From Phyllostachys edulis (taxonomy: Eukaryota; Streptophyta; Magnoliopsida; Poales; Poaceae): 64,000 nucleotides of DNA. The position numbers and the translations under genes are program-made. The stretch covers positions 47,479,779 to 47,543,778 of the forward strand of contig CM070548.1 of assembly GCA_036346405.1 (NCBI GenBank), given 5' to 3'. Positions within the stretch are counted from its first letter, which is position 1. Each line of letters begins with the position of its first letter. Positions 12,861-23,354 of the stretch are shown here, in pieces. A model generated the notes under the pieces. The model was given only the letters and a program-made list of their open reading frames with translations. It had not been told where the DNA came from and did no database searches.

Positions 12861-14940
12861 TGTGGATATCATGGGGATATGCCCACGATCTTAGGATGAT
12901 GAGACAATTGGCAATGGCGTTGAGGGTTTGCGGAATCACCCGTTTTCGGCGTTGCTCCAGTTCTGTCAGGCCTCTGGCGGTCTAACCGGCCATGGTGGCG
13001 GTTAGACCGGTCATGCCTTATGTGGTTTTTCTGGAATGGTGGCTGGCGGTCAGACCGGCCAGTGGAGCGGTCTGACCGGCTTTGCCTGAGTGGTCAGACC
13101 GGCCACTTTAATGACTTTGGATTTTGGAGCTGGGCCAAAAATAGAGGGTGTAGGCAAGTGAGAGGGTTCTTCTGCACTTAGTACCATAATTTTTGGAGCT
13201 TCCAGGGAAAAGTTCTATTCAATTGAAAATTCCAGAGAGGTTCAGATTTTCCAGGGGTGAAATTTTGGCTAAGTCCCATGTGGCGGTCAGACCGGCCAGT
13301 GGGCGGTCCGACCGCCAAGAGTGGCGGTTTGACCGGTGTTGGCTTGTTTCGCCGGCTCATGTTTCAGTGTTTTGTAGTTGTTAGGTCAAGTTCATGGTTA
13401 TCATTGCATATGTGTTGCATGATGCATGTTTTGGCTAACGTGGGTCAAGTTGTGAAGAACCTGTTCCCGGAAATGGTTTCTTGGTCTATTGCTATACAGG
13501 TTGCTTGCAGGTCTATGACAGTCAACGACGAGGTGGATCGGGACTAAGCTTGGAGAGCTGAGGTCCAGAACGATCAAGGATGCCGGGTGAGGTCAGAGGA
13601 CTCAAGCGGGCATAAAATGGACAAGGATGACCGAGCAGGCGATTCGGGCGATCGGTTGGATCAAGCGGCACGGGAGTCGTTGCAAGTGCTCAGTGGTGCC
13701 AATGGGATCCGGACGGGAGAGACTTGACGACATGGAGCCGTTGATCAACCTACACGTGGCGAAGCAGGCGAGTGCTTCGGGCAGATGGACTCGGTCTTTT
13801 GGAGAAGGATCGAGAAGGGGTATTTTGGTAATTTTACTAAATACCGCCTTGGTGACCTTTTGGCTAAACCGTGACGCGGGTCGGCACATGGTGAAGCGGT
13901 TTAGGTCAATCGATGATGAAGACGGCACTTTGAGATGCGTGCGTGTGTTAACCCATTGTGTGTTAGGGTTTAATGGATTCCCTAATGGAATATACCCTAG
14001 ATGCTTAGTCTCCACTATAAATATGGGTGTTGTGGGCTACTTGAGGGCTGCTGAAGCTAAGGGAGAAGCTAGCCAAACCCCATTGGTGAGATGCCCTATT
14101 TTGTCTTAGGGTTTTGAAGAGAAAGGGGAGAGCTAGGTTCTAGGGTTTGGATTGAGAGTGTGTGCTCACGTGGTGAGCTTTGTCCTCCATGTGGAGTGGC
14201 TGTAAACAACATCCATCTTCTCAAATCAATCCAAGGAAGATTGCAACAAGATGAGTTCTTATTTGTTCTTCCTCTCTATTGTGTGATTTTGGGGCTTTCT
14301 TCGATCCGCGGGTTTTCGATTGGTTTCTTCCATAGATCTAGCTTGCTATGACATGTGAGAACCTATCTAGGATCATCTAGATCATCAATCAACCACGAGC
14401 AAGCTTTTGGATCTAAGTTTCGTTTTTGCCCGGTTTTGAACCCACCTTCGCTCATATTGAAAAAGGTCAGGACTTTTCCTTGGATATGGACGATCGTTGC
14501 TTGGAATAGGTTCTTGATATCATTAGGAAGGTGTGTCTCAAGTTTGGTCAAGTTTCATCGTGTAGATCAAAAGTTAGGCCGATTTGAGTTTCAGATTTCG
14601 GGATGTTCCTTCTGTTCTGGACGAAACCGGTCAGACCGATTTTTATACGCCGGTCGGACCGCCCGACCAAATTAAGTTTGGTTGTTTTTTTCGGTTCTTC
14701 AGCCAGTCGGTCAGACCGCTAGTGATAGCGGTCAGACCGCTCTGCCTCTGTGTTTTGAGGTCTTTTGATTCAATGCTTTGGGGTTTGGATTGAATTCAAT
14801 ACAAGTTATCCGCTGCACTTGTACTTTGATCTTCATAGCTTCCATAGCTATTGGAGTGAATTGGTGTTGAATTCGATCTTTGTGAAAAAGTGAGCGTGCT
14901 CCTATTCACCCCCTCCTCTAGTCGCCTTTCCGGTCCTACA
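12861..14940 (+). repeat. 5' LTR of the Sirevirus-like element (2080 bp)
   Basis: The LTR is bounded by TG at 12861 and CA at 14940, and the whole matches 21243-23354. It contains clusters of the near-palindrome GGTC(A/T)GACCGG at about 12975-13110, 13285-13340 and 14625-14740. A TATA box lies at 14016-14023. The longest open frame (13627-14109) overlaps the presumed promoter and is not taken as a gene. Confidence 0.93.
14016..14023 (+). promoter_or_regulatory. Probable TATA box in the 5' LTR
   Basis: TATAAATA in a CCAC...TGGG context, and the identical box is at 22443-22450 in the 3' LTR. The position allows a transcript to start about 30 bases downstream and read into gag. Function is inferred from sequence only. 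Confidence 0.6.
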
Positions 14941-14942
14941 AG

Positions 14943-14955
14943 TGGTATCAGAGCC
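14943..14955 (+). promoter_or_regulatory. Primer-binding site, initiator-tRNA-Met type
   Basis: TGGTATCAGAGCC lies two bases after the 5' LTR. This is the standard plant primer-binding site complementary to the 3' end of initiator tRNA-Met, used to start minus-strand DNA synthesis. It supports the LTR boundary at 14940. Confidence 0.93.
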
Positions 14956-14992
14956 AAGTTTGCTCTTTTGTGATCTTCACCGATGTTTGAGC

Positions 14993-16084
14993 ATGGCGAC
15001 AAATATGAGGACTTGTGAGCGCTTCCTTGCATCTTGTCGTTGTTCTTTTGCCAGTGGTGTTTGTCGTAATAAGATGTTTGAATGCGTGATAAGAATAATG
15101 TCGATTGAGGAGGATTTCTCATGTGATATTTGTGGCGAATTCTTTTGTTTTGATTGTCCTAATTTCAGAGATGAGATTCGCTTGGAGCCCAAGGAGAAGG
15201 AGCCCATTGGCGTATGTGCAGCAGCGATTGAGGATGAACATGATGGAGAGCTTATCAATGATGACTCTTCCGAGGACGATCCCCTAATCAAGCTAAGCAA
15301 GGTGAGCAAAGAAAAACTCATTGATGGATTGATTTCATATGAATACAAATTGCATGCTCTTAAGAAGAAATTGAAATTGCTAAAAAGAGAAAAGGGTGAT
15401 ATGTCTCATGAGCTCTCCAAATTGAAAACCTCCATGAATGCTTATGATTCATTGCTTGTAGACATGGAGAACTTGAATAATTCTTTTGCATGCCTAAAAT
15501 CTGAAAATGAATTATTGAGATCAAATGCTTCTATGCCATGTGATTCTTGTGTTGTCTTACATCATGAACTTGACAATGCTAAGTTAGAAATAGGCAATCT
15601 TAGATCTATGGCTAGAAATGATTGTGATTCTTGTGTAGGCATGCTTGCTAAAATTGAGAAGCTTAAATTGACTAATTCCATGCATCTTGAGCAATTAGAG
15701 AATGCTAGGGCTGAGATTGTTGAGATTGAAGCTAGGCCTTGTAGCATGTGCTTAGAACATGAAAAATTGCTTAAGGATGGTTTAGTCTCTTGTAAGAATT
15801 GTGCTTGTTTAGAAATTGAAATTGATGACTTGAATTGCATGCTTAATACGAAAGCATCATTAATTTCTTGCACATCTTGCATTGAGTTGAAGAGAGAGAT
15901 TGCGTCTTTGCGCGATGATATAAGCGCCAAGTCATGTGACTCTTGTATTTGCCTCCACTCCGAAATTGATGTTTTTAAGATTTCTCTTGCATCTTTGCAG
16001 TCGGAGTTGGAGTCGTTTTGTGCTAAACGTGAGTCACTTGATGTTGTTTATGTGGCATCGCTTTGGATAGCTCTTCTTTGGTGA
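14993..16084 (+). CDS. Gag-like protein, N-terminal coiled-coil part (363 aa from the first good ATG)
   Basis: The start at 14993 (MATNMRTCERF) is the first ATG in this frame; the frame is open upstream only through the primer-binding site. The protein has an acidic linker (EDEHDGELINDDSSEDD) and then long Leu/Lys/Glu-rich heptad segments predicted to form a coiled coil. Six CxxC pairs punctuate it: CDSC (twice), CSMC, CKNC, CTSC and CDSC. Gags of grass Sireviruses are known to have extended coiled coils with spaced Cys pairs. The frame ends at 16084 while the zinc-knuckle part continues in another frame from about 16063. A one-base loss in the run CTTT near 16061-16064, or frameshifting during translation, would explain the break. 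Role: particle assembly and RNA packaging, by family inference. Confidence 0.75.
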   Translation: MATNMRTCERFLASCRCSFASGVCRNKMFECVIRIMSIEEDFSCDICGEFFCFDCPNFRDEIRLEPKEKEPIGVCAAAIEDEHDGELINDDSSEDDPLIKLSKVSKEKLIDGLISYEYKLHALKKKLKLLKREKGDMSHELSKLKTSMNAYDSLLVDMENLNNSFACLKSENELLRSNASMPCDSCVVLHHELDNAKLEIGNLRSMARNDCDSCVGMLAKIEKLKLTNSMHLEQLENARAEIVEIEARPCSMCLEHEKLLKDGLVSCKNCACLEIEIDDLNCMLNTKASLISCTSCIELKREIASLRDDISAKSCDSCICLHSEIDVFKISLASLQSELESFCAKRESLDVVYVASLWIALLW

Positions 16085-17025
16085 GTTCGACTCTTTTGGA
16101 CTCTTCTTGTGTTGTCCAACGGATTTCAAAAGACAAATGTGCTTCTTTCCCAAATGGTACTAAATCTTCAAAAGAGAAGTACCATTGTACATTTTGTAAG
16201 AAGAATGGACACACTTTTGAGTTTTGCTTTCGCCGTCTGAAATATGAGCATCGAGTGCGTCGTCGTACCTCTAGGAACACACATAGTCTTTCTCATGGCA
16301 TGTGTGAGCCTAGTGCCGATACGAGGGCGAGTTATGATGTTGCTTCTTCCAGTTTGTCCCAAAGGACTTCTTCTTTGAGCGACAATGGTGCTTTGTCCTC
16401 TCGGACTATGTCTACTAGTAGTCCTTTACACCATTGCTCATTTTGTGGGCAGAATGGACATCATGTGGATTTCTGCTCTCGGCGTGCAAAATATTTGCGT
16501 CGAGCTCATGCTTCTAAGTCTCCCAGTGGGCATAGTCTTTCTCATGACATGCACACTAAAGAGCCAAGCACGAGGACTCGCTTTGTTGATGGCTTCTTTG
16601 ACATCTTTTCTAGTGGTGTTGGACAGCATCGTGGTCTTGGCTTCCATGGTTTTGCTTTTAGTCCACGAGCTTCCCCGAGGCAGGATTTTCGCCGTTTTCC
16701 AAGAGGTGGACCTCGTTTTGTTCATCGAGGTACACACCCACGGCGAGGATGTGTGAGTTCCATTGGTGCTTCTGTTGGTTCTCATCATGGTGCTTTCAAG
16801 CAAGGCCATAGCCGCTTTTCTAGAGATGGACCTCGTTTTCCTCATCGAGCTGTCCACTCGCGGCATGCCTTCAAGGATGATGTTGGATCTTCTCGCATGG
16901 ACCATCATTTGCATCATGCTAACTCGCATAATGGTTCAACTACCTCTGGTGGTGGTGTGTTCAAGGTTTGGGTTCCCAAGCATTTACTCTCTAACCCTTC
17001 GGGATCCAAGACTTGGACACCTTGA
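16063..17025 (+). CDS. Gag-like protein, zinc-knuckle part (about 320 aa)
   Basis: This continues the preceding frame after a -1 shift. It carries two CX2CX4HX4C zinc knuckles, CTFCKKNGHTFEFC (residues about 42-55) and CSFCGQNGHHVDFC (about 125-138), the RNA-binding motif of retroelement nucleocapsids. It then becomes Arg/His/Gly-rich with repeated FSRDGPRFPHRA-like units. It ends with KVWVPKHLL and a short Ser/Pro tail; in autonomous Sireviruses a similar WVPK sequence comes just before the protease. Here a stop follows at 17023-17025 and no pol is seen. The first codon used is TTG, so this is not an independent start but the second half of gag. Confidence 0.75.
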   Translation: MDSSSLVSSTLLDSSCVVQRISKDKCASFPNGTKSSKEKYHCTFCKKNGHTFEFCFRRLKYEHRVRRRTSRNTHSLSHGMCEPSADTRASYDVASSSLSQRTSSLSDNGALSSRTMSTSSPLHHCSFCGQNGHHVDFCSRRAKYLRRAHASKSPSGHSLSHDMHTKEPSTRTRFVDGFFDIFSSGVGQHRGLGFHGFAFSPRASPRQDFRRFPRGGPRFVHRGTHPRRGCVSSIGASVGSHHGAFKQGHSRFSRDGPRFPHRAVHSRHAFKDDVGSSRMDHHLHHANSHNGSTTSGGGVFKVWVPKHLLSNPSGSKTWTP

Positions 17026-19640
17026 CTTTCTCATGTGTAGGTACCGAGAACGCGGGTTGGAGAACATGGACTTAAGAGGTTCTGTTCTTTTGCTTCATTA
17101 CATGATCGGGACACTTGATGGTTCTCCACCCTCATGATGGCCTCCAAGAGGCATGTGCTTTCATGATCGGCGTCTTCACATGTTTTGGTGAGCTATCTTA
17201 TACCTTCATGCATTTACTTTCATGATTATTCATACTTGGCATGTTGTGCTTGTCTTTGTGCTCACTTGTACCATATTGGCATGTATTACTCTTAAGATGT
17301 CTTTTATCATGCCTTTGCTAGTACCTTGCTTATGTATCCATGTATTAGATTGTTGTTCATTACTTCCATGGTTATATGAGCTTGGTCTTGTCATCATGAG
17401 CTTGTGATGTCTTGTACCCTTATTATCTTGCTCATGTTGATTCTTGCTTATGTATCCATGTATTATATTGTTGTTCATTGTTTCCATGGTTATGTGAGCT
17501 TGGTTTTGTCATCATGAGCTTGTGTTGTCTTGTACTCTTATTATCTTGATCATGTTGATTCTTGCTTATGTATCCATGTATTAAACTGTTGTTCATTGCT
17601 TCCATGGGTATATAAGCTTGGTCTTGTCTTCATGAGCCTGTGCTATTTGTACATGATTTATCTTGCTTGTGTTGATGTTTGTTGTATGTATCCACATGTT
17701 CACTTGATATCCATGTTAGCATACATCATTCATGATTTGCTCTTAAAATGCTTTATGCTTACATGGTTTTTGTGCCTTACAGTTAATTGTGGATGCATGA
17801 GTCTTGCCATAGCTTTCACTAGCATGCTTTATCTATGATTGCACATATGATGTGTGGTTTGCTATGTGCTTGTTTGCTTGCTCCTATGCCTTATTGTGGA
17901 TTAAGGATAGTTTGAGCTTTGTCTTGTCTTGGATAGCATGTGCTGCAATTGATTTGTTTATGTTCATGCTCATGTTCTGAATTATTGATTATATGTTTTT
18001 ATGAGCTTTGGATCATTTGCTGCTATCCTTGTTAGTCGTGTGTCTTGGTACTGTTTTCCCTAGATAATGTTTCACTAACTCAGTACCAAGGCATAGACTT
18101 TTTCTGTCTCTTTGGTGTAGCCTTTCAGCTGGGAAGATGAACATGTGGTCCAACAAGTGGTATCACCTCAAGCTGTTGGTTCTTCTTCATTTGTGCATTC
18201 AATGCTGGCTATCACTTCTTGGAGATGAAGGAATTTGTGATGAGGATGATGGGTGAGCGCAACTACCTTCTGAAACTTCAAGGAATGGATCTTCATCCAT
18301 CATGACTACATCTCACTACCAAGCAGTGCAACTTAGGTTCGAGCTTCTATACCTTACTTTTATGTATGGTATCCCTAGTCTACCTTGCATACCATCTGGG
18401 TTGTGTCAAGTGTTGGGCTTATCGAGTTCAGGGTAGATAGGAGGCTCTGTCTTAGCACGTGTCTTTTCTAGGCACTCTTCTTATCCCATGTTTTCTAGGA
18501 TGCTCTTCTCTCACAGACTAGGTCGAGCTTGTCTCCCAATCACTAGTCTTAGCAGGTTTTGAGCTGCCTGTAAGCTTTTTAGTGTTGGTGTTTCGCTCCC
18601 TAGCTTTTCGAGTTGCTTTCCCTAGAGATCGCGTGGTGTTTGAAGTCCTTGTGCTATCTTGTGGAGTTTCTGGCATTTTTGGCAGGTTTCTTCCCAAAAA
18701 ACCGTTCAGACCCAACAAGATTTGCCACCTTGAGAAGCGAGTTAGGGGTAGTTTATCCCTATGGGTTGGTTTGAGGGGGAGTTAGTTCGTTTCTGAACTT
18801 TCCTTGTTCATCTGAGCTTTCCTTGTTCATGTGAACTTTTTGTGGATCTTTTCTGATACCTTCTTCAAGTGGTATCTTCTTCGGATCCTTTTAATCTTCT
18901 TGATCTTTTTAGGCTTTTAAGTCTTTTGTGCATCTCATTGTATCATATTGCATACATATGAAAAATCCAAAAAGATACATTGTAAAATAAGCTTTACTGC
19001 TCATCTTTTAAATTGATGAAGCATTGCTTATTACTCTCTTGAGCTTTAGTATTTCAATTCTTGCTCAAGAGCGTGTCTAGTTCTTTGACTTGCTAGAATT
19101 ATCATGCTTTTACATGTGCAGCAATGTCTTTGCTAAATGAGCTAGAACTTTTGAAATAACTTGAACTGAAAATTGCAATTTGTGGATCTTTTAGCTAGTT
19201 GCACAATTAGTGATCCTTTTGTGACATTAGCCCTGTCAAAATTGCTTTGTTAGCTCTGGAATCTAGAATCGAACATCTTTGAGCTTTTAGTTCATTAAAG
19301 AATCTAAAACAGCCCTTATGCAAAATAAAAAATGATCTCTTTTGTGCGAAAAAACAGATCTCACCAATTCTTTCTCATGAGACAGCTTGCTATTGTACTA
19401 GGCATGAACTCAGGGGGAGTTTTGGATGACCTAGGCCACTCTTTTAAGCTTTTTGTGCTTGAGATGGTCGCGGCAAGGCTTGAGATCTAGCACATGGCTC
19501 AAAAGCAAATTGTCAAAATTAGTTGAAGCTTAGGAAGAGGTTGTGGATGGCTCCTAGTCCAGGACCTTCTTTACTAAGATAGACCTTTAATCAACTTGAA
19601 TATTCATTGCAAATGAAAAACAGCTGAAAATTGGGCTTTT
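17026..19640 (+). other. Non-coding internal region replacing pol
   Basis: T-rich sequence with no recognisable pol domains. It contains the 118-bp tandem repeats (17326-17660), short open frames full of Leu/Tyr/Cys that are only composition, and two isolated GGGGGAG tracts near 18775 and 19411. It ends at the 660-bp duplication. Confidence 0.7.
17326..17660 (+). repeat. Three tandem copies of a 118-bp unit
   Basis: TTGCTTATGTATCCATGTATTA starts the units at 17326, 17444 and 17562. Each continues with GTTGTTCATT, a CCATGG, and a run with CATCATGAGC or CTTCATGAGC. Copies differ by scattered substitutions. They lie in the region where pol would be expected. Confidence 0.88.
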
Positions 19641-19644
19641 GAGG

Positions 19645-20967
19645 TATTTTGAGCAAAATGATTCAATTCAGAACTTTTTGTCTCTAAAATGGTCTTTGCT
19701 AGTTTCTGGATCTCACATTGACATTCTGACAAGGCCATTATCACTTTAGGATACCTGTTGTTGAACTTGCTAATTTTGAAGTATTGTTTACTTTAATCCA
19801 ACAACATGTGGTATTTACAGCTCATTAGCCTAGCTTTGCTATATATGTCTTAACATGATCTTGCTAGCTTTATTAGGCTTGTTGTATCTTGAGTAATGGT
19901 AGAAATGCTAGCATGTTCAATTGAGTAATCTTCAAAGCTTCTTTTACCTAAAAATTGAAAAATCAAAACAAAAATGAAGCCACCCCATTGCATTTCATGC
20001 ATGCTCTTTCTTTTGCTTCTTCCTTTATTGTGTATTTGTCTTCTCTGGATGATAGGAAGGTATGATTCCTTGATGAATCCATTGTCAAAGGGGGAGAAGA
20101 TATAGCAAAAATGTAATGTTAATAAAGAGCTTGTTGGTTATGGGGGAGAAGTTTTGTAAGGGGGAGAAGTTAGGAGCTTTTTGGAGAGAATTGGAGAAAT
20201 TGAAACTTTAAAATTTTCTCTTGAAAAATGATGATCATAGTGAGGGGGAGCATTCATATTGCATTCTTATTGCCTTTTCTAAACTTGAATTGCAAATCTT
20301 GAAGTATTTTGAGCAAAATAATTCAATTCAAAACTTTTTGTCTCTAAAATGGTCTTTGTTAGTTTCTGGATCTCACATTAACATTCTGACAAGGCCATTA
20401 TCACTTTAGGATACCTGTTGTTGAACTTGCTAATTTTGAAGTATTGTTTACTTTAATCCAACAACATGTGGTATTTACAGCTCATTACCCTAGCTTTGCT
20501 ATATATGTCTTAACATGATCTTGCTAGCTTTATCAGGCTTGTTGTATCTCGAGTAATGGTAGAAATGCTAGCATGTTCAATTGAGTAATCTCCAAAGCTT
20601 CTTTTACCTAAAAATTGAAAAATCAAAACAAAAATGAAGCCACCCCATTGCATTTCATGCATGCTCTTTCTTTTGCTTCTTCCTTTATTGTGCATTTGTC
20701 TTCTCTGGATGATAGGAAGATATGATTCCTTGATGAATCCATTGTAAAAGGGGGAGAAGATATAGCAAAAATGTAATGTTAATAAAGAGCTTGTTGGTTA
20801 TGGGGGAGAAGTTTTGTAAGGGGGAGAAGTTAGGAGCTTTTTGGAGAGAATTGGAGAAATTGAAACTTTAAAATTTTCTCTTAAAAAATGATGATCATAG
20901 TGAGGGGGGGGGGCATTCATATTGCATTCTTATTGCCTTTTCTAAACTTGAATTGCAAATCTTGAAG
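19645..20967 (+). repeat. Tandem duplication of about 660 bp carrying polypurine tracts
   Basis: Sequence from TATTTTGAGCAAAAT at about 19645 recurs from about 20305 with the same order of landmarks (CACATTGACATTCTGACAAGG, then the GGGGGAGAAG tracts, then CTTGAATTGCAAATCTTGAAG). The copies differ by a few substitutions, and one GGGGG run is longer in the second copy. Each copy carries four G-rich tracts, so the duplication doubled the number of possible plus-strand primers. Confidence 0.9.
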
Positions 20968-21229
20968 CCTCACAATGATCTAAGGTCAAATAGAACAATT
21001 GTTCTTTCATATGGACCTAAAGTGAGATTTTTGTCGATTCTCTGGAATTGGAAGCTTTCTTGCTTTATTTTGCTGTATCTCACTTGCCCACGCTTTTTTG
21101 AAGCCAGCTTGGTCATTTCCATTGCTTTCTCTTGCTAATGGACCAAGTTGTGCCTTTGCGCGAAAACGTTGAGTATTTTAATTTTCAAACCTGAAACTTA
21201 CATTTTCTGAGAAATTGCCAATGTGTTCA

Positions 21230-21242
21230 TCAAGGGGGAGAT
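21230..21242 (+). promoter_or_regulatory. Terminal polypurine tract before the 3' LTR
   Basis: CAAGGGGGAGAT abuts the 3' LTR. It is the expected plus-strand primer. Similar tracts occur near 20090, 20140, 20160, 20241 and, in the second duplicate, near 20750, 20800, 20820 and 20904. Multiple tracts are a known feature of Sireviruses. Confidence 0.85.
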
Positions 21243-23354
21243 TGTGGATATCATGGGGATATGCCCACGATCTTAGGATGATGAGACAATTGGCAATGGC
21301 GTTGAGGGTTTGCGGAATCACCCATTTTCGCGTTGCTCTAGTTCTATCAGGCCTCTGGCGGTCTGACCGGCCATGGTGGTGGTCAGACCGGTCAAGCCTT
21401 GTGTGGTTTTTCTGGAATGGTGGCTGGCGGTCAGACCGGCCAGGGTGGCGGTCAGACCGGCCAGTGGAGCGGTCTGACCGGCTTTGCCTGAGTGGTCAGA
21501 CCGGCCACTTTAATGACTTTGGATTTTGGGGCTGGGCCAAAAATAGAGGGTGTAGGCAAGTGAGAGGGTTCTTCTGCACTTACTCCCATAATTTTTGGAG
21601 CTTCCAGGGAAAAGTTCTATTCAATTGAAAATTCCAGAGAGGTTCGGATTTTCCAAGGGTGAAATTTTGGCGAAGTCCCATGTGACGGTTAGACCAGCCT
21701 TTGGTTGGTAGTCAGACCGGCCAGTGGGCGGTCCGACCGACAAGGGTGGCGGTCTGACCAGTGTTGGCTTGTTTTGCCCGCTCACGTGGCGGCGTTTTGT
21801 GGTTGTTAGGTCAAGTTCATGGTTATCATTGCATATGTGTTGTATGATGCATGTTTTGGCTAACGTGGGTCAAGTTGTGAAGAACTTATTCTCAGAAATA
21901 GTTTCTTGGTCTATTGCTATGCAGGTTGCTTGCAGGTCTTTGACGGTCAATGGCGAGGTGGATCAGGACTAAGCTTGGAGAGCTGAGGTCCAAAACGATC
22001 AAGAATGCCAGGTGAGGTCAGAGGACTCAAGCGGGGCGCAGAATGGACAAGGATGACCAAACGAGCAATTCGGTGCGACTGGTTGGATCAAGCGGTGCGG
22101 GAGTTGTTGCAAGTGCTCAGTGGTGCCGGTGGGATCTGGACAGGAGAGACTTGACAACATGGAGCTGCTGATCAACCTACACGTGGCGAAGCAAGCGAGT
22201 GCTTCGCGCAGATGGACTCGGTCTTTTGGAGAAGGATCGAGAAGGGGTATTTTGGTAATTTCACCAAATACCGCCTTGGTGACCTTTTGGCTAAACCGCG
22301 GCGCGGGTCGGCGCATGGTGAAGCGGTTTAGATCAATCGATGATGAAGACGACGCTTTGAGATGCGTGCATGTGTTAACCCATTGTGTGGTAGGGTTTAA
22401 TGGGTGCCCTAATGGAATATACCCTAGATGCTTAGTCTCCACTATAAATATGGGTGTTGTGGGCTGCTGAAGCTAAGGGAGAAACTAGCCAAACCCCATT
22501 GGTGAGATGCCCTATTTTGTCTTAGGGTTTTGAAGAGAAAGGGGAGAGCTATGTTCTAGGGTTTGGATTGAGAGTGTGTGCTCATGTGGTGAGCCTTGTC
22601 CTCCATGTGGAGTGGTTGTAAACAACATTCATCTTCTCAAATCAATCCAAGGAAGATTGCAACAAGATGAGTTCTTATTTGTTCTTCCTCTCTATTTTGT
22701 GATTTTGGGGCTTTCTTCGATCCGCGGGTCTTTGATTGGTTTCTTTCATAGATCTAGCTTGTTGTGACATGTGGGAACCTATCTAGGATCATCTAGATCA
22801 TCAATCAACCACAGGCAAGCTTTTGGATCTAAGTTTCGTTTTTGCCCGGTTTTGAACCCACCTTTGCTCATATTGAAAAAGGCCAGGACTTTGGCTTAGA
22901 TCTAGATGATCGTTGCTTGGAATAGCTTCCTGATATCATTAGGAAGGTGTGTCTCAACTTTGGTCAAGTTTCATCATATAGATCAAAAGTTAGGCCGATT
23001 TGAGTTTCAGTTTTTGGGCTGTTCCTTCTGTTCTGGACGAAACGGTCAGACCGATTTTTATACGCCGGTCGGACCGCCCGACCAAATTAAGTTTGGCTAT
23101 TTTTCTCGGTTCTTCAGCCAGTCGGTCAGACCGCCGATGATAGCGGTCAGACCACTCTGCCTCTGTGTTTTGAGGTCTTTTGATTCAATGCTTTGGGGTT
23201 TGGATTGAATTCAATACAAGTTATCCGCTGTACTTGTACTTTGATCTTCATAGCTTCCATAGCTATTGGAGTGAATTGGTGTTGAATTCGATCTTTGTGA
23301 AAAAGTGAGCGTGCTCCTATTCACCCCCCCTCTAGTCGACTTTCTGGTCCTACA
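21243..23354 (+). repeat. 3' LTR of the Sirevirus-like element (2112 bp)
   Basis: This matches the 5' LTR over its length, with scattered substitutions and small indels. It has an extra GGTCAGACCGG block near 21440, and ends GGTCCTACA at 23354. GAATT follows at 23355-23359, pairing with 12856-12860. Divergence looks like a few percent by eye, so the insertion is not very recent. Confidence 0.93.

Larger units (their letters stand above)
12861..23354 (+). mobile_element. Non-autonomous Sirevirus-like Ty1/copia retrotransposon, 10.5 kb
   Basis: Two LTRs begin TGTGGATATCATGGGG and end GGTCCTACA, and GAATT flanks the element at 12856-12860 and 23355-23359. A tRNA-iMet-type primer-binding site follows the 5' LTR. 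A polypurine tract precedes the 3' LTR. A gag-like reading frame with a coiled coil and two zinc knuckles lies at 14993-17025. No protease, integrase, reverse transcriptase or RNase H was seen in 17026-21230, so mobility would need enzymes supplied in trans. Repeated GGGGGAG tracts upstream of the 3' LTR and the gag layout are features known for Sireviruses. The assignment is by motif only. Confidence 0.88.

Noticed and set aside
13627..14109. 160-codon open frame in the 5' LTR (and its counterpart at 22120)
   Set aside because: It covers the LTR promoter region and TATA box, and is not preserved in length in the 3' LTR.
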